64,000 bases of DNA from Gnetum montanum (taxonomy: Eukaryota; Streptophyta; Gnetopsida; Gnetales; Gnetaceae). The translations under genes and the position numbers were made by a program. The notes beneath the pieces are model-generated. The model worked only from the letters and a program-made list of their open reading frames with translations. It searched no databases and was not told the DNA's origin. The DNA lies in assembly GCA_015680685.1 (NCBI GenBank), contig MNCI01035621.1, forward strand, positions 718,363 through 782,362. Reading direction: 5' to 3'. Positions within the stretch are counted from its first letter, which is position 1, and the number at the start of each line of letters is the position of its first letter. Positions 10,781 to 18,791 of this stretch are shown one piece after another.

Positions 10781-12856
10781 ATGGATTCCTTTTACTCAAA
10801 CACAACCGCCATGGTTACCCTCGATTTGGGTGTCACGCCTGTGAATCCTACGGTGGTCACAGGACCAGCTCCTGGTGCAACGGGACCTCAGGGATCATTG
10901 CGTCGTTCACTGAGGCTTCAGGGGAAAGAGCCCATCTTTACGGTTATAACCCCTGAAGAATACAATTTCATATGCGTCAAGATCCAAGCGAGGTTGGCTC
11001 TTAGCCGAGCCGAGCTAGAGGCGAAGCGAAACTTTGAGGTGCTCCACCGAGGAAGCTATGACTTTAAGCCGACAGCCTACGACATAATCCCCTTGACTGA
11101 ACAACAACATGAGCTTATCGCACAGCTAGTCATGGCCAGAGGTCAGACTTCACAACCCGTGGTGGAGCCTCAGCATGGGGAAGAGGCAAAGGATAAATTC
11201 GCGGCTCTGTCGGAGAATTCGTTCCATACTTTGATGCCCCACACACAAGTAAACCCGTTGTTCCCTTTTGACGGAGAGGCAGCTTCTCTTGACCCAACCA
11301 CGACCGCGCAGATGCAAATCCCTGTCTTTCCGCAGGCCAACGCGCAGCCGTCTGGGTTGCAAACACAACAACCGCCCCAAAACACTGGAGTGGGTCTGTC
11401 ACACCAGGTAATTAGTATTCCGGGGATGGCCCCAGCAACCGCCGCCCCTCATTTTATCCATCAGGTGCAAGCTCATACTGTACCGATAACTCGTGCAGCG
11501 CAAATGTTCCTACCTCCGCCAACTCAGCCAAATACCACAGCTGTACCACAGCAGACCTTTATCCAACATCCCGCAACAAGTCAATGGATCAACCCTGCTA
11601 CAGAACACCATCCGTCCGTGGTGTACAGTGCACAGCCTTCGATCGCACCTGCAGCACAATTTTCGCAGGTGTTTCCTCAATATACTTACCATTATCCTGT
11701 GCAGCAGGCAGGAGTTAACCACTTGTCTCAGACCGGTGGATGGTGGTCTTCGCAGGCCCCCCAACCTGTGGGGATCCCTGCTCCACCAGCGGTTAGCCAA
11801 CCACCCCCAGCATTCCAGTTTTCTAGGGCCGCCCTCCCAGTCCAACCTCCTGTGCCTGCTGTGCAGACACCTCCGTTAACAGGTCTAGACCAAGCTTTCC
11901 AGCTTATCCAGACGCTTACCGAGGAGGTTCGACGTCTTAAGACCGCTGGATCTGATACCATTCAGATCATGGACTTCTATCAGGATGATCCAATCAATCC
12001 AGCGGTCCCCGTGCTGTCGTTGCCACCAGGGATGTCCCTCCCTCATTTTACCAAGTATAATGGAGAGGGGGATCCCAACACCCATCTAGCCACCTTCAGG
12101 TCTGAATCTTTGTTGTTACAACAGTGGCCGCACACTTTAATCCGAGTCTTCGCGATGTCTTTAACAGGGAAGGCTTTAGACTGGTATAGAGCTCTCCCAC
12201 GCTCTTCCATTTCAACCTTGGAAGAGCTGCTGACTCAATTTGTGACCCGTTTCAAGTACAACCTGAAACCGGAAGTCACGTTGGAACAGCTTATGGGGGT
12301 GAAACAAGACCCGCTCGAGTCAGTCCAAAAGTTTATACAACGTTGGAATGCTACCTTAAATGAGATCCGCGAACCGATCGTGGACTCCCATCTATTGGCT
12401 ATATTCAAGGGAGCAGTCAACGACTTTATTAAGTCTAAGCTGTATTATCTTTCTCCCGGTAACATACATCAGGCCTTCGCCCAGGTCCGAAGCATCCAAG
12501 ATGCTGCGGAGGCCAGGAAAGACCCAGCATACATCGCCTACAAAAACGTACACAACAAAGCCAAAGACAAAGCCAAGGTAGCGACAACGACAGTAGTTGC
12601 ACTGATTGAGAACATAAAAAACAAGAACAAGAAGGCGTCCACAACAGCGCCCCCTAAGGCCACGGCTGGTGCCGGTACAAGCCAAGCCATAGCTACCCCT
12701 AAATACCTCCCACTGACACTGCTCCTCCCTAAGAGATCCGTCTCTTGGGCCGAATGGAGAAGGACAAGGGAGATAAACAACCCTACCGAGAGAAGGATCT
12801 CCTCGATGCGTTTACGCAGGTCAGGCAAGCTCTCAAACAAAAGAACACAACGTTGA
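10781..12856 (+). CDS. gag: Element A Gag polyprotein
   Basis: An intact 691-residue frame. Residues 1-140 hold a conserved N-terminal region also present in B and B3 (YNFICVKIQARLAL, ELEAKRNFEVLHRG). Residues about 150-380 are rich in Pro, Gln and Thr. Residues about 422-546 are the retrotransposon gag core: FTKYNGEGDPNTHLATF, GKALDWYRALPRSSIS, LEELLTQFVTRF, then QRWNATLNEI. The tail is basic (NKNKKAS). It forms the cytoplasmic particle. The frame ends in residues that look like out-of-frame protease leader, and the zinc-knuckle segment present in element B is absent, so the C-terminus is best explained by a deletion near 12715-12745 that also shifted the frame. The ATG at 10781 is the first in frame and fits the alignment to B. 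Confidence 0.93.
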   Translation: MDSFYSNTTAMVTLDLGVTPVNPTVVTGPAPGATGPQGSLRRSLRLQGKEPIFTVITPEEYNFICVKIQARLALSRAELEAKRNFEVLHRGSYDFKPTAYDIIPLTEQQHELIAQLVMARGQTSQPVVEPQHGEEAKDKFAALSENSFHTLMPHTQVNPLFPFDGEAASLDPTTTAQMQIPVFPQANAQPSGLQTQQPPQNTGVGLSHQVISIPGMAPATAAPHFIHQVQAHTVPITRAAQMFLPPPTQPNTTAVPQQTFIQHPATSQWINPATEHHPSVVYSAQPSIAPAAQFSQVFPQYTYHYPVQQAGVNHLSQTGGWWSSQAPQPVGIPAPPAVSQPPPAFQFSRAALPVQPPVPAVQTPPLTGLDQAFQLIQTLTEEVRRLKTAGSDTIQIMDFYQDDPINPAVPVLSLPPGMSLPHFTKYNGEGDPNTHLATFRSESLLLQQWPHTLIRVFAMSLTGKALDWYRALPRSSISTLEELLTQFVTRFKYNLKPEVTLEQLMGVKQDPLESVQKFIQRWNATLNEIREPIVDSHLLAIFKGAVNDFIKSKLYYLSPGNIHQAFAQVRSIQDAAEARKDPAYIAYKNVHNKAKDKAKVATTTVVALIENIKNKNKKASTTAPPKATAGAGTSQAIATPKYLPLTLLLPKRSVSWAEWRRTREINNPTERRISSMRLRRSGKLSNKRTQR

Positions 12857-13686
12857 GCCTGTATGACTTACTTATGACTTCTCGAGAACATCGTGAGGCT
12901 ATGGTACGCATGTTGACGTCCATATCAGTGGATGCCAGCCTACCGGCGGAAGAGGAAGCGATTCACGCTATCATGTTTCCTTCTGAAGCTGAACAACCCA
13001 AGCCTACCTCGTTGACCTTCCTGGATGAGTCTGTCAAAGATGATCCGGAGAAAGGTCAAGTAACGACGGAGCCCATGTTCATCACCATTCGGGTCGGCCA
13101 GTACCGGATCCGGAGGGTACACGTGAATGATGGTGCAGCTGCTAATGTCGTTCCCTATTCCATCGTGGATAGGTTGGGATTGGTTGACCAGATCACTCCC
13201 ACGACGACAGCTTGCGTAAAATCATTCAACGGAGCGAGGGTTCAAGTCAAGGGGACGATGCGTATCGAGTTTGTGGCGGGGAATCAATTCCCAACTGAAG
13301 CCACATTCTTAGTCATCGAGGAGATGCCTGGCTTCAACTTAATCTTAGGGAGATCGTGCTTAGCCCAGCTGAGGGTGGTTTCGTCGCCGATACATCAAGA
13401 GATACACCTGCCCTACGCCGGAGGGGAGGTTATCATACGCGGTGATGAGGTCACCCCTAGAACCGTCAACAACATTGAGGAAGAACGGGGTTCAGAGATC
13501 GAAGCAACTGACGATCAGTCCTATCTCCAAGCCCCTAAGCAAAATGACAACAATGCCGACGGTCTAGCCTGGGCCGACCTGCCATTTCCAGATGGCAGCA
13601 TAGAGGAGTCAAACCATAAGCCTCCTTGCCCTTACGCAGCACTCGACGTGAAGGCCATTAAGAGACAATTGCGTATCAAGGGTTGA
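12745..13686 (+). CDS. pro: Element A aspartic protease
   Basis: A 313-residue frame overlapping the gag end by 112 bp in another frame. It contains a leader conserved in B (ALKQKNTTLSLYDLL), TEPMFITIRVGQYRIRRV, then the active-site region VHVNDGAAANVVPYSIV (DGA in place of D-T/S-G, as in many plant gypsy elements) around residue 128, and the distal EEMPGFNLILGRSCLAQL with ILGR. It matures the Gag and Pol proteins. The listed ATG is only the first in frame; because the gag-protease junction carries a deletion relative to B, the ancestral state was probably one continuous gag-protease frame. It ends in TGA at 13684-13686, 5.1 kb before RT. Confidence 0.88.
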   Translation: MGRMEKDKGDKQPYREKDLLDAFTQVRQALKQKNTTLSLYDLLMTSREHREAMVRMLTSISVDASLPAEEEAIHAIMFPSEAEQPKPTSLTFLDESVKDDPEKGQVTTEPMFITIRVGQYRIRRVHVNDGAAANVVPYSIVDRLGLVDQITPTTTACVKSFNGARVQVKGTMRIEFVAGNQFPTEATFLVIEEMPGFNLILGRSCLAQLRVVSSPIHQEIHLPYAGGEVIIRGDEVTPRTVNNIEEERGSEIEATDDQSYLQAPKQNDNNADGLAWADLPFPDGSIEESNHKPPCPYAALDVKAIKRQLRIKG

Positions 13687-13876
13687 ACAATGGTCTCCTA
13701 CGTGTACTACCATTGTCAAGTTAGCGTACTCACTGTTTAACGGCTTCTTCTGTTTGTTTCAAAATGCTTTTACGCTATATTTTCACTCGTTGCGTGTTTT
13801 ATCGTACGCGTTAGCTACACTTTCATTCCTTCATGCATCTATCAAGTATTACATTTTTGATCACTACTTATCTAAC
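13687..13876. other. Spacer after protease stop in element A
   Basis: Non-coding, with several TTACGC/GCGT phrases like those of the LTR. In sense orientation it begins the 5.1-kb stretch that separates protease from RT. Confidence 0.5.
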
Positions 13877-14070
13877 GGCCCGCAATGGCCTTAAACTATG
13901 TCAGCCCGCAATGGCCTTAAACTATGTTGGCCCACAATGGCCTTAGACTATGTTGGCCCGCAATGGCCTTAAACTAGTAGATGGCCCGCAATGGCCTTAA
14001 ACTATTTACGCAAAGTTATCCTATTCATTATACGCAGTTACGCATCTAGCCCGCAATGGCCTTAAACTAG
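13877..14070. repeat. Short-repeat array 1 (six copies of GCCCGCAATGGCCTTAAACTA)
   Basis: Five copies spaced 26-27 bp apart from 13877, then one further copy at about 14049-14070 after a spacer with TACGCAGTTACGCA. Copies are almost identical (one has GCCCACAATGGCCTTAGACTA). It lies between the stop of the sense protease gene and the 3' end of the antisense gene. Decayed copies occur in B at 8530-8600 and 32567. Confidence 0.93.
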
Positions 14071-14250
14071 GAATCACGTTATCATTATTGCTTTGGTGAA
14101 CTTTGCAACCATTGCATTCGTACTCTATCGACAAAACTAAAAAATATATATATGTAATTGATATTCAAAAGCATCCACCAGGTTTTATAACATGTCTTTC
14201 TATAACATGGTACTACACTCAACATTAACAACATTCTGCGTAAATAATAA
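14071..14250. other. 3' flank of the antisense gene
   Basis: AT-rich, including an (AT)n run near 14145. On the minus strand this is immediately downstream of the antisense stop codon and would hold its 3' UTR and poly(A) site; no clear AATAAA was seen. Confidence 0.4.
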
Positions 14251-17200
14251 TTACGCATTCCCCCTACTGCCACTATCGTCGGTATCTTTTAGCTCTGAAT
14301 CCAGCCCCAAAAGATCATCCTCCAGTGGGCCATCGTTTCTGGGAATTATCCCTCCATGAAAGATTATCTCTTCTCGAGGCTCTCGTTCTGGTGTTGGCTC
14401 CACAGGAAGACGCTCTTCATCATTCCGTTCCACCTCTGTTTCCACTGTTTCCGCTCCCAACCCTTCAGTTGGCATACTTTCTCTACCTTCTTCCGGTACC
14501 TAAAACCAGAATAACATCAAAGTTAGAATAGACGACGCTAGTCAGAAAATCTTCTGACTAATTCATACGGAAACTTACTCGTGACGGCCCTGCTTCTGCA
14601 GCAAAGGGAAGCTTGTCCAAACCGGCAAACAAACGCTGCATGATCTCGTCCTCTGTCAAGTCTGGCCACACATCCTCGCCCGAAGCCGCCCCCGCTTTCA
14701 CCTTCCCTTTCTCCATGCTACTCCAGGAGGGTGGATCTGGGAAGAAAGTAGGGATTGTAGCCTGATTCCCAGGGAAAGTTATTGTTCTCTCTGGGGATGC
14801 AGTTATAGTCACCTGCTCTTTGAACTTCTTGAAAGCTTCGGACGCTCCGATGGTATCCACGAAAACCTCTAGGGATCGAGCTTTAAAAGCGGAATCACGG
14901 TAATGTTTTCTATAAGCAGCGCTTTCCCTTTTATACACATACTTGTGGTCCTTCTCCGTCTGCCCCCATTCCTGTACGCTGGCGCAGTAGTCCCTCCAGT
15001 CCCGGCTTCTCCGAGCAAGGAGTTCGATTTGAATCCTCTGCTCTACTAACGCCCGGCTGGTCTGCACATTGTTCTTGATCACTGTCCAATAATGGGAGTG
15101 ATCAATAACAATGGTACACCATTCTTCATCCCCCATCATACGCGCTTGTAGGAACTCGTACTGCGCCCGTAGGTCCTTGACTTCTTTGGTCAAAGATTCA
15201 ATCTTCCCATCCGACTGTTGCAGCTTCCTCCACAGGTTTTCGTTAACATTTCTACTTTCCCATACAGAGCGTGTCGAGCGTAACGCACATTTACGCATTT
15301 CTTCATCAATGTGGCGTGCCACGACTCCCCCATCAGGTGGGGGCTCCGCTGTGTCCAGATCAATGGGCTCCGCGGGATCCCATCGGAGGTGTGCTCCTGA
15401 CAGAAACCAAGCATCAATACAGATGACACAGTACCAAGACATTATCTCGTAACTTCGTTATGGCTATAACTTACCAGCGCCAGGTTCAACGCATTCCAGA
15501 CGCTCGACCATGTCGCTGACAATGCCTTTCATGAAGGCAAATTTATCGGGGAAGTCTCTCCACATTTTGCTCATAGCAGCAGACGTTGAGACATCTTCTT
15601 CCCCTATAGCATAAGTTGGTTAGACATTCCCTCCATTAACGTATTCTTTCAAGCACGCTCACGCACTCATTACCTCTACTGGTGACAGTGGCGATTTCAT
15701 CAACCTCCTCCGTATCTTTTTCCCCTTCACGCACTGGAGTCTGTGCGTCACTGGTTCCAGTACCTGGGGCCCTCTCACACACCCCAGTCTGTACACGGCT
15801 TCCGCTAGTAGCTAGGGCCACCTCACGCACCGAAACCTGCACACGGACCTTATTACCAGCTGGGTCCTCTTCTTCCAAAATTGAGGCCCCCTCCCCACGG
15901 CTTAGTACCATTGCTCCTATCTCAGGGATCAGTTGCCCAGTCATTTTTGCTGTTTACACTATCATATGTTAACATATAATTCTTGATCATCTAAGTAAAG
16001 CGTTGTGTATATAGTTTTTCACACTTACCTGGCGGAGGCTTATTCCGCTGCATCTTGACCTCAACAGTATGGCCTACATCATCCCCAAGGGCCTCAGTAA
16101 GGCGGAGCCTCTTCCGCCGAGCTGCCAGTTCCATGATTTCTTCCACCAGACTCTTCCCCCACAAGGCGTCGCCGGTGTAGGTAGGCATTATCCCGCCTAC
16201 GCTGTCGAGACCTCGCGCTCGTGGCGCCACCAAGCCTTTAGTCGTTACAGACAACGACTCCCCAATCCCCTCTGGCGGGTCCTGCCCACGGGTAGTGCTG
16301 AGAATGTGGGCAATCCAGGGTTTGGATAACTGGTCTCGGTCTTGCTGTACCTAGACTCCATTCCTCTGGACGACCAGAAACTCAGCAAACCGCCGGAGGC
16401 AAGCTATGAAAAAGGCATAATGCACATTGAAACGGGACTCGAGCTTCTGCCGAAGCTTGACCATTTCACTGCGCAGGCCCTTGGCAAGATGGCTCGCCCA
16501 ATCAAACCGGGCTCCCTCTTCCAGAACCTCTCACATGATACGGGACTGTTCTACCGAAAAGAACTTCACCTGCGAGAGGGTTTTGGGGAAGGTCAGGGCA
16601 CGAAAAAGGGGATAAAGGGTCTTGGCGGTCCCCATCTCGAATTTATCACAAGGAAATCCCTTGGTCTCCTTAGGGATCCTCACCCACTCCTTTAGAAACT
16701 CCTCGACTCTAACGCTCCTCTTGGTCTTCACTTTCATGGGAAGGCCACTCGAGGGGATGCAAAACAGGTCCGAGAAGAGCTGAGCGTCAATATCGAAGTT
16801 TACGCGCACATTATGCACGCATGTACTAAAACGATCCACCTTCTCGCTGAAGGAGTTGACAAAGGTTATCATTTCGCTGGTGGGGACATCAGGGGTCGCA
16901 GCCAAAAACAGGTGCATTAGCCCTGCGGCTTGGATCTTGGTGGTCACCGCGACTGGGGCCGCCGAGTGACCAAGCCAACACTGTGCCTCCTTAATATCCC
17001 CGTAACGAAAGAGAACATCCCTCGCCTCGCGGCCGGAAATCGTAAGGGTAATCTCCCGGGATTCCTTGACTGAAAGGCATAAAATGTAAGTCAAACAAAA
17101 ACACTTTTATATAATATTCGTGATTCATAACTATGCATATAACATTAGAACACGCAGTGGCTTTACCGGGGCCAAACGGCAACGGAAATGGCGGGAGTTC

Positions 17201-18385
17201 CCTCTGCACGTCCTCGACGGTGAGGGGCGGATCCAAGGTCCAGTCCTCGTGCAGCCACCCGAGCTCCTGATAATTCTTAAAATGGCGCTCGTAGCGGGTG
17301 TGGTACTCGCGCATCTCATGGCCAATTTGCCCAATAATGCCAGCACGCACGTTGTTGGTCACGGTAAACGCCATTATTGTCGTTTCGGCCCAGGCCAACG
17401 TATCACCGTCACCAAGCAGCTGGTTGTCATGTATGAAAAACCTGTACCATACAACGTAAGCTTATTTTACATTTTGCACATAGACTTCTCCTACATTACA
17501 CGCAGACCACAAAAACAGAAAAGTAGACACTAACAAAATCTGCTTACACGCCCGCGTAGTACACCGTGCCTTGTGGGTTCTGGAAGTATGTCGACACATG
17601 GCGAGCCACGAACAGCATGTTATATGCATGATAACAGTTGAAACGGGCCATGCCCCAGATCCAGTGTAAGCTCCTCAGACCGCGGGCACTGAGCAGTTGG
17701 TCCTCAGGATAACCCGTGTCTATGGCTCCATCTGTCAGATAAGCCAGAATCCCCTGTGCAGACCCCGCCAATAGGTGCTCCAAAATGGCACCAGCAACAT
17801 CCCCAGTCACATTAGACCAGACAATGACGTTGAATTTGTGCAGAAAAAATTGCAGAAACTCTAGCGCCCCCTTTCGGAACCAGATGGCCTTCCCCTGCAC
17901 TCGCGTGTGAGGGGGAGGAATGTTGGGGACGATGGGGTTCAGCCAGCACAAAACCCCAATAAGGTCTAGCACAATCAGGATGGGCTTCAGCGTGACACTA
18001 TACAGAACAGCCAAAGCATATATTAACACCTACATTTGCATTTGCACGACTAACACAGAAAAACTCATAAAAACGCACCCAGGCCGAAATCGCCCAAACC
18101 CTTGCGACAACGCAAGGTTCGTCCCTGACAACGACGATAAACGCAACCATTTCAAACCCTCGCATTAGCCCGAGGTCCATAGCTCACAATCAACATGCAT
18201 GCAAACGCAAATACACCACGAAGATCAGCCATAGAAACGAAAGTAAGTATGTAAGGAACGACTAACCGGTTCAACGGCGTGGGCTCTCGAACATCGATCA
18301 ACGCCTGTGAAACACGGTCCAGAGTTGCTTGCATCTCATCGATTTTGGCCAGTTTTGGGTTCTTCTTCTTGCTCTTCGGCGCCAT
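14251..18385 (-). pseudogene. Element A antisense eight-exon gene: FCP1/NIF-like domain, long central region, coiled coil, acidic tail
   Basis: Minus-strand exons: 18385-18267, 17997-17548, 17441-17167, 17069-16029, 15949-15674, 15603-15475, 15396-14579, 14499-14251. All seven introns have GT...AG ends, several with GTAAGT or GTAAGC donors, and the phases agree throughout, giving 3357 nt (1118 codons plus stop). Exon 1 starts MAPKSKKK, basic. Exon 2 resembles plant FCP1/NLI-interacting-factor HAD domains: KPILIVLDLIGVL (Asp51; the plant family commonly has DLNG here), RVQGKAIWFRKGALEFL, FNVIVWSN (residues 95-102). Exons 3-4 (190-628) are unrecognised, faintly like plant transposon-associated domains. 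Exon 7 has a coiled coil (about 805-860); exon 8 is acidic and proline-rich. Exon 4 has two stops, TGA 16533-16531 and TAG 16353-16351, each one C-to-T step from CGA and CAG. Function unknown; phosphatase activity is doubtful. Confidence 0.82.
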
Positions 18386-18790
18386 TGCGACGATTTCAGA
18401 ATTTCTTCACTGCATAACACTTGCAAATCTTTGCAAGATTCAAAGCCCTAATGCTCTGCTCTTCCTCTGCTCAACGACAGTTGCCAATTCAAATTCACGA
18501 TAGACAACAACCGGTTCTCATAGAAGAACCACCTACTTATATGCGAGGATCACCGACTTGATATCAGAATTAAGCGGGACTTTCCTGAAACGGAATCCGA
18601 AAATCCGGATATTAATGCGGCCGATATCGCACGCGCCACTGTCCGAAAGGACGTTAAACTACCACATCTTATTGCCTCGTAATCAGGTTACATTGATTAC
18701 AGCTTGTCTATAATATTCAAAATTCAGTTAGCCTTCCACGTTCGGTGACATCACGTCACCTGGCTCCTAACCATTTACGTATTCGCTGAT
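18386..18790. other. Interval between antisense start and RT frame
   Basis: About 400 bp holding, on the minus strand, the presumed promoter and 5' UTR of the antisense gene and, on the plus strand, the last part of the protease-RT interval ending in a pyrimidine-rich 3' splice-site-like sequence. No coding frame is convincing. Confidence 0.5.
18535..18542 (-). promoter_or_regulatory. Candidate TATA box of the antisense gene
   Basis: On the minus strand the sequence reads ATATAAGTAGG, about 150 bases upstream of the antisense ATG (18385), a normal plant distance. It suggests the antisense gene has its own promoter instead of relying on an LTR. Position and composition only; no expression evidence. 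Confidence 0.45.
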
Positions 18791-18791
18791 T

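Noticed and set aside
11130-11961. Overlapping minus- and plus-strand open frames within gag (up to 128 codons)
   Set aside because: They lie opposite or out of phase with the intact, conserved gag frame in a GC-rich, Pro/Gln-rich region that lowers stop frequency by chance.
14251-18385. A host gene into which, or beside which, the retrotransposon inserted
   Set aside because: The gene lies wholly inside element A, and an older homologue sits at the same internal position in element B, so it belongs to the element family.
14251-18385. Antisense frames as mere shadows of sense coding
   Set aside because: There is no sense coding in this interval, and the seven splice junctions agree in phase.
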